From Lactobacillus sp. (lineage in GTDB: Bacteria; Bacillota; Bacilli; Lactobacillales; Lactobacillaceae), in the NCBI RefSeq assembly GCF_014803895.1, contig NZ_JAAVAU010000032.1, forward strand, positions 25,493-89,492: a stretch of DNA of 64,000 nucleotides, read 5' to 3'. Position 1 is the stretch's first letter. Every line of letters begins with the position of its first letter. Positions 24,890 through 34,720 of this stretch are shown here, piece after piece. Both the position numbers and the translations under genes were made by a program. Below the pieces are notes generated by a model. It was not told the DNA's origin. It saw only the letters and a program-made list of their open reading frames with translations, and ran no database searches.

Positions 24890-24950
24890 AAAAAGCTTTG
24901 GAATTTAATCCAAAGCTCAAGTTTAGAGATACTTCTCTTGCTTCTAAATA
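24890..24950 (-). repeat. Repeated 3' module, copy 2 (with terminator)
   Basis: Hairpin TTTAGA/TCTAAA (24922-24927 with 24943-24948) plus terminator AGCTTTGGA/TCCAAAGCT (24894-24917) and six T on the minus strand. It ends the gene at 24980-25579. Near-copy of 22660-22720. Confidence 0.7.
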
Positions 24951-24979
24951 ATCTTCTCATCCAATATGTACATAAAAAA

Positions 24980-25579
24980 TTAATTTTTATATTTTTCCCA
25001 TGTCTTAACTAATGCAGCACTTTGATCACTATCAAGTCCCGGATCCATCCAGAAAACATTATTAGCTGTAATTGCAAAGTATCTTGGACCTTCATTCCCT
25101 GTAATATAAATATTATTATCTGTATCTTGATTCTTTATCATTTGAGTCCAACCATTTCCAAAATCAAAAGTAGAAACATCTCTTAAAGTAGACTTCTTCA
25201 AATTCTTATGGTTATCAGGAATTTTTATGTCGAGATTCTTAATCTTCTCATCCAGATATTCATGCTCCCATTCTTTATCAACCACTTGATTAAAAGCCTT
25301 TTTAAATTTAGATAATTCTTCTTCATTATCAGCACATACCAAAACTATTTGACGTAGCCATTTAATTTTAGTAATTAGTACTCCATTTACATTTTCACCT
25401 TTAACATCACTTTTTGTAAAAAATTCCCAGCATTTATCTCCATATTGATTTTCACAATCAGCCACAGCTTTTACCATCAGTTCAATGTCTGAATAAAACT
25501 GAGGGAATTGATCAGTATCTTTTTTATTTGAGTAATTTTTAATTTCTACATCAGCAGATGTCACAACTTTTATTTTCAT
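24980..25579 (-). CDS. Unknown soluble protein in the accessory island
   Basis: 199 residues, start at 25579 (MKIKVVTSADVEIKNYSNKK) with GAAAGG 8 bases upstream; a TTG 15 bases earlier overlaps that site. It has no signal peptide, no membrane segment and no enzymatic motif I recognise. It is rich in charged residues; segments such as LRQIVLVCADNEEELSKFKK suggest alternating strands and helices. It ends at the same kind of repeated 3' module as the TAC operon. Function unknown. Confidence 0.6.
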   Translation of the reverse strand: MKIKVVTSADVEIKNYSNKKDTDQFPQFYSDIELMVKAVADCENQYGDKCWEFFTKSDVKGENVNGVLITKIKWLRQIVLVCADNEEELSKFKKAFNQVVDKEWEHEYLDEKIKNLDIKIPDNHKNLKKSTLRDVSTFDFGNGWTQMIKNQDTDNNIYITGNEGPRYFAITANNVFWMDPGLDSDQSAALVKTWEKYKN

Positions 25580-25730
25580 CTTATAGCCTTTCAATGAATT
25601 ATTAAATATACGATTATAGTTTTTAGTTTAATTTATCTATTCCTTTCACTTTACCATACACTAAGAAAAAATCCTGAAATTAAATAAAAATACCAAACTT
25701 AACAGCTTGATATCAATTTAAATAATTATC

Positions 25731-26640
25731 CTACTTAGCTGCTTCCAATTCAGCAGCTTTTTCTAATTCATTCTTTTCTGCAACTCTGAAGAATGGCAAG
25801 TAAATAAATACACCAAAATAATCAACAAAGTCCAAAAGATTATATTACGCCAATCTATCGAACACATATATACTTGAGCAAAATATGGCGTAAACGATGG
25901 ATCAGCAATATATCCCATTCCAATCAAATAAAATTATTCGGCTAAATAAGTTAAAATCAAATTTACAATCGGAGAAATCGAAAATGGAATACCTAAGATT
26001 GGGTTAAAACAGATTGGTACACCGAAAATTATCGGTTCATTAATACTACAAATACCTGGAATGATAGCTAACCTGCCTAGAGTACGGAATTTTTCAACTT
26101 TGCTGCGCATCATTAATAAGAGAGATCAATGCGATAGTATTAACCGAACAACCTAAAACAACGATTGTAAACATTTGTAAATTCATCAAATGAGTTGGTA
26201 GTAAGCACTTAGCAACCAAAGCCGCATTAGCGCCACTTTCAGCAATACCTACAGCGAATACTATTGGAAAAATTAGATTACTACCACTAATACCAATTAA
26301 CCAGAGCAAGTTACCTAAAGTAACACTTAAGATAAATCTCCATAAATTATTTGCTAGAGCAGTAACTGGAGTTAAAATCTTTAAAAAAAGTTAGAAAATC
26401 ACTGTGTGTCAAAGCAACAACAATTAAATTAGCACCATAGAATACAATAATATTAGCCAACAACGGTATGAGGGAATTAATAAATGTTGCGACCATTGGA
26501 GGAATAGAATCTGGTAATTTTAATTACCAATGTCTTATTTCAATAAAACGAGTTACTTCAACTGAAAGTAAACCAATAATAATGGCAACAAACATACCAT
26601 TAGTACCCAAGTAATTTAATTCATTATACTTTTAATTCAC
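25731..26640 (-). pseudogene. Decayed PTS EIIC (cellobiose/lichenan-type) gene
   Basis: Minus-strand frames read in pieces as the C-terminal half of a CelB/LicC-type EIIC permease: YLGTNGMFVAIIIGLLSVEV, MVATFINSLIPLLANIIVFY, LLWLIGISGSNLIFPIVFAV, then INEPIIFGVPICFNPILGIP. At least three stops or frameshifts (near 26520, 26385 and 25930) break it, and the N-terminal part is missing. The IIC motif INEPIIFGxPI is intact, so the identification is firm even though the gene is dead. Confidence 0.85.
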
Positions 26641-26921
26641 ATTTAGAAATTCTACGTAAGCATCAAGATACTTTAATTATCATTATCAGCAACTCCGGTG
26701 AAACCAAACGATTAAGTAAATTATGCAGGGGTGCTAAAGAAAATAATCACGATGTTATTTCCTTCGTAGGCAACAGCAATTCTACAATCGCTAAAAATTC
26801 TACCTTAACAATTAGCACCAATACATGCACTCCAGCTTCGTTTGATAAACATTACCCTCAGCTGTTTTTTGGTCTAACACTCATTTATTTTGAATTATTA
26901 ATGAGTACTTTTATGTCCTAG
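26628..26921 (+). pseudogene. RpiR-family regulator remnant (SIS domain only)
   Basis: Plus-strand frame from about 26649 to the stop at 26919-26921 reads LRKHQDTLIIIISNSGETKR, LSKLCRGAKENNHDVISFVG, NSNSTIAKNSTLTIST. This is the sugar-phosphate-binding SIS domain of RpiR regulators (ISNSGET is diagnostic). The N-terminal HTH half is gone. It abuts the PTS remnant, so the two formed a divergent sugar-uptake locus. Confidence 0.8.
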
Positions 26922-27096
26922 TAAGCGCTTTTCTCTTGACGCTTTTTATATTAGCCGAATTCAATTAATTTATAAATACTTTTAGGTATCAAAAGAACAT
27001 GTTCATTTTTTCGTGAACATGTTCTTTATGAATATGAATTATTAATTGTAGGCTTAGTCACAATAGATTGTTATCTTACGGCTAATGACAAATTAA

Positions 27097-27270
27097 TTAA
27101 AACTTCTTATCAGAATTTTGACCATAAAGCTGCTTAGTCAGGTAGAGGATCTGCTCATTAAGTCAAGTGCATTCTTCGGCATAGTTACCTATTTCGTTGA
27201 TTAATAATTTATTTTGTTCAACTAATCCAGAATTAGTTTCTAACAGGGATTGAACTAATTGTTCATTCAT
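27097..27270 (-). pseudogene. IS66-family transposase N-terminal fragment
   Basis: ATG at 27270 with GAGGAG upstream opens a 58-codon stretch with one internal TGA. The end LNEQILYLTKQLYGQNSDKK matches the conserved coiled-coil/zinc-finger leader of IS66 transposases (LxEQVxYLTKKLYGxxSEK). The rest of the element is missing. Confidence 0.7.
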
Positions 27271-27667
27271 AATTAATTTCTCCTCATATCATATAAATGT
27301 AATAATTAATATTATCAATAGTTATATAAATTTCGTCATCACACGTTAGCCTTCAATTAGTACTGACTTTTACCGCTTATGAAGTACCGCTGAGCTCCGC
27401 AAAAAAGAAAAAGTGAATCAATCCCCTGTCTCACATATCTGTCTTACTGCAGACGATATAGACTTCGCCAAATTCAGACAGATTAATCATTTTCATGAAG
27501 CAATTTTCCCACGATATAACTCAACGTCTCGTGGTCAACTCATTTAAAGAAATTAAATTCAATTGTCAAAATTTTGATACTAAAGATTGAATCTAGATAT
27601 TATGGGAACAATGTGATAAATCAAGTGCATGACAGCTGAAGACTAGAAAATACTTAAGCTGTTTATA
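27271..27667. other. Degenerate stretch without an identifiable gene
   Basis: About 400 bases with no intact frame. A plus-strand piece near 27437-27550 reads SHICLTADDIDFAKFRQINH then FHEAIFPRYNSTSRGQL in one frame, probably from a decayed gene that I cannot name. Nothing else is seen. Confidence 0.4.
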
Positions 27668-27905
27668 TTAATTTTTGTTTCTTGTTCTATAATCAACACT
27701 TGTAACCGTTTGATATTCAAAATCTCCAAGACTAAATTCAATAAACTTTTCGTTAAACAACACCAGATTAAAATCCGTACTATCTGTTGCCATAGTACTT
27801 CTATATTTTATTCCATCAAATTGAGTCTGAATTAGACTACTTATAAACTGAGTAGGAATATACTCTAGCCCTTGTCTATTTGATTGCACAGGCTTTTCTA
27901 AATCT
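27668..27905 (-). pseudogene. RES-domain toxin C-terminal remnant
   Basis: The frame GLEYIPTQFISSLIQTQFDG then IKYRSTM...FNLVLFNEKFIEF matches the C-terminal part of RES-domain NAD-depleting toxins (xYLPTQxxxExIKxxGFDGIxYRSSxxxxGxNLVLF). The N-terminal two thirds are missing and no Xre/MbcA-type antitoxin is adjacent, so this is a fragment. Confidence 0.6.
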
Positions 27906-28048
27906 TTTTATAAAGAACTTAATTAAATTACCTTAAAATTATCAGTTACTATTTATAAATAAACATTAGACAGTACATAAAATTTGTAACTCTGTCAAAT
28001 AGTTTGTGTAAATAGAAATTCTTCTGTTGATTGATTTTTAATCTTTTT

Positions 28049-28570
28049 TTAGTCAAAGTATGATTCTAGGGTATCTTCAACCTGCTTAAAGACTTTATAT
28101 GCTTGGGTGAAATGACGAACATTATATTCTGTTACCAATGTTTTAATAAAAGCATCTAAGGACTCTTCCATTGGAAATTCCGCTTTAGCGTTTACTTTAC
28201 GCTTAATACCAGTATTAAAAGACTCCATTAAATTTATCGTATAAATTGATGCTCTAATGGCTTGGGGCTAGTCGTAAAAAGTTAACAGATCAGCTTTGAT
28301 TATTTTAACCATATTATAATAAACAGCCTCTCAATTCTTATAAAATTCATTAATAGGGCTTATCTTTTATGATTTTCGCACCTATATTACGCATAACATG
28401 AACCCAGCAACGTTGAAAGTGAGCTTGAGGATACGTTTTAACTAAAGCATCTTTCCACCTTTCATGCTAACATCCCATCAGATAAGAAAAGTTCAACTTA
28501 TTTAAAATCCATGCTGTTTGAAATTATTAAGCATTTCAGTCCACTCTCGATACTTTAAGTAGGCTCAATG
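28049..28570 (-). pseudogene. IS256-family (mutator) transposase remnant
   Basis: Minus-strand frames in pieces: LKYREWTEMLNNFKQHGF, VELFLSDGML, KTYPQAHFQRCWVHVMRNIG and SIYTINLMESFNTGIKRKVN then FPMEESLDAFIKTLVTEYNV. These are the IS256 motifs YREW, SDG and the C-terminal F(P/K)xEESL block. Frameshifts and stops make it inactive. Its 5' edge cuts into the neighbouring membrane protein gene. Confidence 0.82.
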
Positions 28571-28874
28571 TGATAACTGAAATTCTATATCGCAAATTAA
28601 AAAGGCTTGGAAATAAATCTATACAAGCTGTTAATTCATATATACCATTTTTAATTTCGTCATTGTGCTTTTTCTCTATTTCCTCATCCTTAGATTTATT
28701 CTCAGCTCTTACTTGCCAAATTACAATCAAAGTAGCTGGAATAATCGCTACACTACCACTTAATAAATTATTTAAATAATCGGCAAACGAGGAGTAAGGA
28801 ATACGCAAGGGCAGCAAAAAAATTACTACTGTGAGTATTAAAATCAAAATTACTTTTCTTTTATTATTTAACAT
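28536..28874 (-). pseudogene. Small membrane protein truncated by the IS256 remnant
   Basis: Starts at ATG 28874 (MLNNKRKVILILILTVVIFL) with two hydrophobic segments (about 8-22 and 34-54) and a charged stretch ENKSKDEEIEKKHNDE. Beyond about 28590 the frame runs into IS256 sequence, so the last 10-15 codons are foreign. The original gene was probably longer. Function unknown. Confidence 0.55.
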
Positions 28875-28933
28875 ATTAGCTACTGCTCCAACTTAACTTA
28901 CTATTACCATATAATTATACTCTTATTTAATAT

Positions 28934-28967
28934 AGTAAAAATAAGCCACACCCTACGGCGTGGCTTA
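28934..28967 (-). terminator. Terminator-like hairpin in the island border
   Basis: TAAGCCAC/GTGGCTTA (28942-28949 with 28960-28967) followed by a T-rich minus-strand run. No live gene immediately upstream; probably left from an earlier gene. The rest of 28875-29133 shows nothing recognisable. Confidence 0.55.
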
Positions 28968-29129
28968 CTTGATAATAAAAATATCAGTATTGAAAAAACG
29001 AATTAAAACTAACTTCAATACTCAAAGCACAGACGTAAAATAAATTAGGAAAGAGTAGCTTTCACGTCCAAATATTATTATACAAGAAATTAAAAATTTC
29101 TACTAATTTATGATGTCTTAATTCATAAA

Positions 29130-29205
29130 AGAAAAAGCCTCGAGTTAGATCCCATATCATTAAATTAAGAAATGATACAGAATCTATATCGCGGCTTTTT
29201 TACTA
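29130..29205. terminator. Long terminator at the end of the EPS cluster
   Basis: A long imperfect hairpin from AAAGCC (29134) to GGCTTT (29198) with inner TATCATT/AATGATA, T-runs on both strands. It terminates the flippase transcript. Confidence 0.75.
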
Positions 29206-29265
29206 TGAGCGTAAAAGTTTAGAAAAATTAAGAAAGGATTTAACGCTCTATATTGATTAGACTAG

Positions 29266-30723
29266 TTATTTTCTTAATCTGCTCTTCAACTTACCAAGAA
29301 ATTCAGTTGCAACACTATTATTAAGAAATATCAAAATTGCACCATATATTCCTACAGAAAGAATCACAGACAAGATAGTTCTTAAAATCATTGAAGAAAT
29401 TCCAGCTTTTAGCAGTAAACAAACAACTATTATCCCAAAACAACCAATTAAAGAATCAATTAGATTTCGTAATATTTCTTTAGAAGTCAGAATAGGCTTC
29501 ACAATATCCCAAGATGAATAAATATTTAAAGACATTATCATTAATTCTGCAATGACTGTACTCAATGCGGTACCATCGTAAGACATCAACGGAATTAACA
29601 AAAAATTCAACACGACGTTTACTACACCAGTAATAACAGTATTTCGTAACGAAGCGTTTTCTCTCTTAGCAGGTATTAACACACACTGATTAAAAATAGT
29701 ACTAAAATTTGAAAATATAAATGCTACAGTAATAATTTGAAGCGACAGTATAGAATCTAAATACTTCTTCCCAGCTATAACGAGAACAACTTCTTTACTC
29801 AACATTATTAGTCCAATTGCTGCTGGTGTAACTAAAACAGAAATCATATTAATAACCTGCGACAAAACATTATTATATTCCTTAAATTTCTTTTTTCCGA
29901 AAAGCATTGCTAATCTCGGAACAGTAACTACTAACAAACCACCTATTAAGCCCGCAGCAATACCATAAATTTTTACAGCAACACTGTAAATTCCTACAGC
30001 ATAATCATTTTTTAATAAACCTAAAATAGTAGTATCGGACGATACATAAATAGTAGTTGCTACAGTAGAAGCGAAAATGACTAAGATAGGTTTTAAATGG
30101 TATTGCCAATTATTTTTTTTAACTAGCCTAATATTAATAAATGACTTAGCATGTATCCAATTAAGAATATTAGAGCCTACTCCAGCAAAAACTGTAATCC
30201 CTGCGTACCATACATAATCATTAGGGGTACGTACAAAGATAAAAAGTAAAATTATTGATAATATTTTGAATATAATACTACGAACAGTTATATAACTATA
30301 ATCTTCATATATAGTATATATCCACTCAGTACCAACTGTAGTAAATAATATTTGTAATGAAAATACTAAAATTGTAGACACATAATTATGCAAATTTTTA
30401 AAGACTAACAAACTTGCCAACAATAAAACATATGCTACTATTGTTGAAACTATATTTATAGTGAATACTTCACTAGCGAAAGTACCTATCTTTTCTTTAT
30501 TATCACGATATTTAGCACCTTCACGTACCGCATAAGTAGCAATACCCAGTCCAGCAATTAAAACAAAATAATTTACATAAGTATTAGCAAAGTTATAAAT
30601 TCCCATACCGTCAACCGAAAGTACACGTGAAACGTAAGGAAATGTAATTAACGGAAATATTAAATTTAGAGCACTTCTAAGACCGTTTAATAATGCGTTA
30701 ATACCTAGAGATTTTTTTTTCAT
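29266..30723 (-). CDS. Wzx-type EPS repeat-unit flippase
   Basis: 485 residues, about 14 hydrophobic segments, polysaccharide transporter family. Predicted to flip the undecaprenyl-linked EPS repeat to the outer face. It is a close paralogue of the orphan flippase at 14741-16192 (shared FPLITFPYVSRVL, YAVREGAKYRD). Last gene of the EPS cluster, 71 bases downstream of the epimerase gene. The copy here, not the orphan, is the one linked to glycosyltransferases. Confidence 0.93.
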   Translation of the reverse strand: MKKKSLGINALLNGLRSALNLIFPLITFPYVSRVLSVDGMGIYNFANTYVNYFVLIAGLGIATYAVREGAKYRDNKEKIGTFASEVFTINIVSTIVAYVLLLASLLVFKNLHNYVSTILVFSLQILFTTVGTEWIYTIYEDYSYITVRSIIFKILSIILLFIFVRTPNDYVWYAGITVFAGVGSNILNWIHAKSFINIRLVKKNNWQYHLKPILVIFASTVATTIYVSSDTTILGLLKNDYAVGIYSVAVKIYGIAAGLIGGLLVVTVPRLAMLFGKKKFKEYNNVLSQVINMISVLVTPAAIGLIMLSKEVVLVIAGKKYLDSILSLQIITVAFIFSNFSTIFNQCVLIPAKRENASLRNTVITGVVNVVLNFLLIPLMSYDGTALSTVIAELMIMSLNIYSSWDIVKPILTSKEILRNLIDSLIGCFGIIVVCLLLKAGISSMILRTILSVILSVGIYGAILIFLNNSVATEFLGKLKSRLRK

Positions 30724-30794
30724 CTACAACATCCTAAAATAAAAAGGTTTAAATTAATAAAAGCTTCTTTATATTTCAAAAAACAAAGATTTTA

Positions 30795-31874
30795 TTATTT
30801 ATAGTATTCTTTATACCATTCGGCAAAATTTCTTAATCCTTCTTTAATTCCAATTGAAGGTTTAAAACCATAATCTTTCTCTAAAGGTTTAGAATCAGCA
30901 TAAGTTACGGGTACATCTCCGGCTTGCATAGGCACTAGTTTTTTATGACTTTCAAAATCATAATCTTTAGGTAAAACTTTAGCTCTAATTAATTCATTTT
31001 GTAGAGTATCAATATAATCAAGCAAGTTTTCAGAAGTACCTCCACCAATATTATAAATAGCATATGGTGGGATTGGCAGACCATCTTCTCCTACTTTACG
31101 TTTAGGAGCACCTTGCATTACCAAATATACTCCTTCTACAATATCATCAATATATGTAAAATCACGTTTGCAATTTCCATAATTGAAAATTTCAATATCT
31201 TTATTATCAACTAAGCGAGTAGTAGCCGAAAAATAAAACATATCTGTTCTTCCAGCAGGACCATAAACTGTAAAGAATCTTAATCCAGTTGACGGAATAT
31301 TATAAAGTTTAGAGTAAGCATGAGCCATCAACTCATTTGATTTCTTAGTTGCCGCATATAATGAAACAGGATTATCAACTCTATCATCGGTACTAAAAGG
31401 AACTTTTTTATTCCCCCCATATACCGACGAAGAAGATGCATATATTAGGTGCTCTACTCCACCTTCATATTGTTCATATGAGTGTCTACATGCTTCTAAA
31501 ATATTGTAAAAGCCAATCAAATTTGAATGCACGTAAGTATTTGGATGATCAATTGAATAACGTACCCCAGCTTGAGCAGCCAAATTAACCACAAATGATG
31601 GCTTATATGTTCTGAAAACAAAGTCTACAAACTCTTTATCTCCAATATCACCCTTGATAAATTTCCAATCGGAGGTAGAATTAATACTTTCAATTTCTTT
31701 TAATCTGTACTCCTTTAATGAAATAGGATTATAATCGGTTAAACAATCAATACCAATAATATGAGCATTACTTACCTCTTTACGAAGTTTTTTAGCAAGA
31801 CTAGAACCAATAAATCCTGCAGCACCAGTGATCAAAATTGTTTTATTATTTAATTGTAATTTTTCTTTATTCAT
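30795..31874 (-). CDS. NAD-dependent sugar epimerase, probable UDP-glucuronate 4-epimerase
   Basis: 359-residue extended SDR. Cofactor motif ITGAAGFIGSSLAKKL, IDCLTDYNPISLKEYRL (this GIDxxxDYY..LK pattern is typical of UDP-GlcA 4-epimerases such as CapI), ASSSSVYGGNKK, catalytic YAATKKSNELMAH, and GLRFFTVYGPAGRTDM. With Ugd three genes away, UDP-glucose to UDP-GlcA to UDP-GalA is the likely path. An alternative is another UDP-hexose 4-epimerase. Confidence 0.85.
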   Translation of the reverse strand: MNKEKLQLNNKTILITGAAGFIGSSLAKKLRKEVSNAHIIGIDCLTDYNPISLKEYRLKEIESINSTSDWKFIKGDIGDKEFVDFVFRTYKPSFVVNLAAQAGVRYSIDHPNTYVHSNLIGFYNILEACRHSYEQYEGGVEHLIYASSSSVYGGNKKVPFSTDDRVDNPVSLYAATKKSNELMAHAYSKLYNIPSTGLRFFTVYGPAGRTDMFYFSATTRLVDNKDIEIFNYGNCKRDFTYIDDIVEGVYLVMQGAPKRKVGEDGLPIPPYAIYNIGGGTSENLLDYIDTLQNELIRAKVLPKDYDFESHKKLVPMQAGDVPVTYADSKPLEKDYGFKPSIGIKEGLRNFAEWYKEYYK

Positions 31875-31894
31875 TATCTTTAATTTTGCCTTTT

Positions 31895-32356
31895 CTAGTA
31901 ATATTTATCCTCTAAATTTCTTATACCTACTACCTTTGCAGGTACTCCCATTACAATTGAATTATCAGGAACATCCCTATTTACCACACTATTTGCTCCC
32001 ACAATAGCATTGTCACCGACTGTAATGCCACCAACAATTTTAGCTCCCGGATATACGATTACATTATCTTTCAAATGTGGATATTTTCCCTTATTTTGTC
32101 CTAAAGTTACTTCATGATAGATAGAACAGTTATTTCCAATAACAGCTCCTTCTCCAATAGTAATATTATAAGGATGAGGTAAATACAAATTTTTACCAAT
32201 TTTAGAAGTTGAATGTACTAATATATTTTTTTTTCTTATTTTAAAGTTAGAAAATTTATTAATAAAAAAGTTAGAATTATCTGAAGTTATAAACTCTACT
32301 GCTTTATTTAAGCCAAATTCAGGTACAAATAAAAATTTTATATATTTTTTTAACAT
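31895..32356 (-). CDS. Serine acetyltransferase-like hexapeptide acyltransferase
   Basis: 153 residues forming a left-handed beta-helix: HPYNITIGEGAVIGNNCSIY, HEVTLGQNKGKYPHLKDNVI, GAKIVGGITVGDNAIVGANS. SAT-like proteins in EPS clusters usually acetylate a sugar hydroxyl rather than serine; that is the likely role. Catalytic His in the HEVTLG segment. Short N-terminal region without the helical hexamer domain of CysE. Starts right after the preceding gene stop. Confidence 0.82.
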   Translation of the reverse strand: MLKKYIKFLFVPEFGLNKAVEFITSDNSNFFINKFSNFKIRKKNILVHSTSKIGKNLYLPHPYNITIGEGAVIGNNCSIYHEVTLGQNKGKYPHLKDNVIVYPGAKIVGGITVGDNAIVGANSVVNRDVPDNSIVMGVPAKVVGIRNLEDKYY

Positions 32357-32357
32357 T

Positions 32358-33296
32358 TTACTTATGCCCCACGGTTTCTAATCCTGGATATGTTATTACA
32401 TTACCACCTAATGTACATAAGCTGTCTACCGAAATACCATGTTTATATAAAATATATGGTATTATTAATTGATCTCGTTTAGTACTCGTACTTAAAAATA
32501 ATTTCCACCACTCATTCATTATGTCTTTCATAATACTTGAAGAGTGATCACGTGCAATTACACTACATTGCAATAGGCCATAATTTGCTGGCATTCCTTC
32601 CCTTTTTAAAAAATTAATCCATTTTTCTGCAACAGATTTATTAATCTTACCAAACACAACACAAGCTGTAACTTCTTTATATACTGAAGCTCTATCCGCA
32701 TGTTTAAAAAAAGCCATACCATATTTAGGCGAGATCCTATTTATAAATTCCGTGGCGTCAGTTGATAATTTTATATTTCCGTCTATATATACTGAATATT
32801 TATAATTTGGAAACAATATATGTGGCATCATTTTAAAATATCTATTAATTTCAGCCGAAGTCCAGTTATTATTTAAATTAAAATCTTTAGGATTAATTCT
32901 AGACCATATAGAAGTTGAAGGAATTTCAAAATCTGTCACTGCATAAAAATCACAATTATCAGGTACAAATGTTGGTTCTATCAACGTATCATAGTTTCCA
33001 GTTATACATGTATAAATTACTACTCTCTCTCCAGAAAAATAGTTTATATTTTTTTTAACTATAGATGAGTTATTACCATTCACATATTGTAATTCTTTTT
33101 GTTTAATTTTATTGCCATTAAAAATATTTTGTAAATGATTAATCACATTAGTCTTAGAATTTAATCTTTTTAATTTTGCTTCTATACTAGAATTTAATTT
33201 ACTATTTTTTATCCTATTTTCATTTGCCACCTTCTTTACCGCATCTATCAACTCTACATAATTTTTTTTAATATTTTGATCATTGACATTATACAT
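32358..33296 (-). CDS. DUF616-type glycosyltransferase-like protein
   Basis: 312 residues, start at 33296 (MYNVNDQNIKKNYVELIDAV) with AAAGAGAG upstream. After a basic N-terminal third, the DUF616/TOD1-like core appears: VVIYTCITGNYDTLIEP, FYAVTD, NRYFKMMPHILFPNYKYSVY with IDGN (DxN-type metal site), and KHADR. The family is GT-A-like and adds sugars in polysaccharide clusters; donor unknown. First gene of the distal EPS segment, behind its own promoter. Confidence 0.78.
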   Translation of the reverse strand: MYNVNDQNIKKNYVELIDAVKKVANENRIKNSKLNSSIEAKLKRLNSKTNVINHLQNIFNGNKIKQKELQYVNGNNSSIVKKNINYFSGERVVIYTCITGNYDTLIEPTFVPDNCDFYAVTDFEIPSTSIWSRINPKDFNLNNNWTSAEINRYFKMMPHILFPNYKYSVYIDGNIKLSTDATEFINRISPKYGMAFFKHADRASVYKEVTACVVFGKINKSVAEKWINFLKREGMPANYGLLQCSVIARDHSSSIMKDIMNEWWKLFLSTSTKRDQLIIPYILYKHGISVDSLCTLGGNVITYPGLETVGHK

Positions 33297-33352
33297 AAAA
33301 ATTCTCTCTTTACGTAAATACAAAATTATTATCAATTACTTAAAGTAAGCAT

Positions 33353-33381
33353 ATAATATAAGTGTATTTTTATAAATTAAA
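33353..33381 (-). promoter_or_regulatory. Possible internal EPS promoter
   Basis: -35 TTTAAT (33381-33376), 17-bp spacer, -10 TATTAT (33358-33353), minus strand, downstream of the ugd terminator and upstream of the DUF616 gene. Confidence 0.45.
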
Positions 33382-33420
33382 TATAGTTTTAACTATTTAA
33401 AAACTTATACTATTTCGTTC

Positions 33421-33458
33421 AAACAAAAACGGGTTTTCTAAACTGAAAGCCCATTTTT
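33421..33458 (-). terminator. Terminator after ugd
   Basis: GGGTTTTC/GAAAGCCC (33431-33438 with 33445-33452) followed on the minus strand by T-rich sequence. It splits the EPS cluster into two transcription units. Confidence 0.8.
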
Positions 33459-33468
33459 ACCATACTAA

Positions 33469-34716
33469 TTAATCTTTTCTAAAAATGTCTCTTGTATAAA
33501 CTTTACCTTTTATGTCATCAAGAACATCACTGTAGCGATTAGCAATAATTGCATCAGATTGCTTCTTGAATTCATCTAAATTATTAACTACTTTACTCCC
33601 AAAGAAAGTTGAGCCATCTTCCAAAGTTGGTTCATATATAATTATGTCAGCACCTTTAGCTTTAACACGTTTCATAACGCCTTGAACTGAACTTTGACGG
33701 AAGTTATCACTATTAGATTTCATAGTTAATCTATATACTCCAACAGTAACTTTCTTTTCCTTAGATGCATCGTATTGATTATTATCATCATAATCATAGT
33801 AACCAGCTTTACGAAGTACTTGATCACCAATAAAGTCTTTACGAGTGTCATTAGACTTAACAATTGCTTCAATTAGGTTTTCTGGAACATCTTTATAATT
33901 AGCCAAAAGCTGTTTTGTATCCTTAGGTAAGCAGTAACCACCATAACCAAATGAAGGATTATTGTAATGAGTACCAATACGTGGGTCAAGACCAACACCA
34001 TCAATTATTTCCTGGGTATTAAGTCCCTTCAATTCAGCATAAGTATCAAGTTCATTAAAGTAACTTACACGAAGTGCTAAATAAGTATTGGCAAACAACT
34101 TAACCGCTTCAGCTTCAGTAAAGCCCATAATTAAAGTCTTAATATCTTTATCTTCAGCACCTTCTTGTAACAAATGAGCAAAAGTATGGGCCGCATCAAC
34201 TAATTTTTCATCGGCTAAATCAGTACCAACAACGATACGAGATGGATGCAAGTTATCATATAAAGCATGACCTTCACGTAAAAATTCAGGACTAAAGATA
34301 ATATTCTTAGTATTAAACTTCTCACGAATATGCTTAGTGTAACCAACCGGAATAGTCGACTTAATAATCATAATGGCATTAGGATTATTTTCCATAACTA
34401 ATTTAATCACTGCTTCAACAGCTGAAGTATCAAAAAAATTCTTTTCACTATCATAATTAGTAGGAGTCGCAATAACTACAAAATCTGCATCCTTATAAGC
34501 ACTAGCTCCATCAGTGGTAGCTGTGAGATTTAAGTCTTTATTTGCCAAAAAGTCTTCAATTTCTTTATCAACAATCGGAGATTTATGATTATTAATTAAT
34601 TCAACTTTTTCAGGCACAATATCTACGGCTGTTACTTCATTATGTTGTGATAATAAAGTAGCTAAACTCAAACCTACGTACCCTGTACCTGCTACTGCTA
34701 TTTTTAATTCACTCAT
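33469..34716 (-). CDS. ugd: UDP-glucose 6-dehydrogenase
   Basis: Oxidises UDP-glucose to UDP-glucuronate with two NAD. N-terminal Rossmann [40 protein letters not shown], and the catalytic cysteine segment [15 protein letters not shown] are all visible. C-terminal domain (residues 300-415) contains [20 protein letters not shown]. 415 residues, normal. The product supplies acidic sugar to the EPS. Confidence 0.96.
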   Translation of the reverse strand: MSELKIAVAGTGYVGLSLATLLSQHNEVTAVDIVPEKVELINNHKSPIVDKEIEDFLANKDLNLTATTDGASAYKDADFVVIATPTNYDSEKNFFDTSAVEAVIKLVMENNPNAIMIIKSTIPVGYTKHIREKFNTKNIIFSPEFLREGHALYDNLHPSRIVVGTDLADEKLVDAAHTFAHLLQEGAEDKDIKTLIMGFTEAEAVKLFANTYLALRVSYFNELDTYAELKGLNTQEIIDGVGLDPRIGTHYNNPSFGYGGYCLPKDTKQLLANYKDVPENLIEAIVKSNDTRKDFIGDQVLRKAGYYDYDDNNQYDASKEKKVTVGVYRLTMKSNSDNFRQSSVQGVMKRVKAKGADIIIYEPTLEDGSTFFGSKVVNNLDEFKKQSDAIIANRYSDVLDDIKGKVYTRDIFRKD

Positions 34717-34720
34717 AACA

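Noticed and set aside
27097..28570. Active insertion sequences in the island
   Set aside because: IS66 and IS256 parts carry stops, shifts and large deletions.
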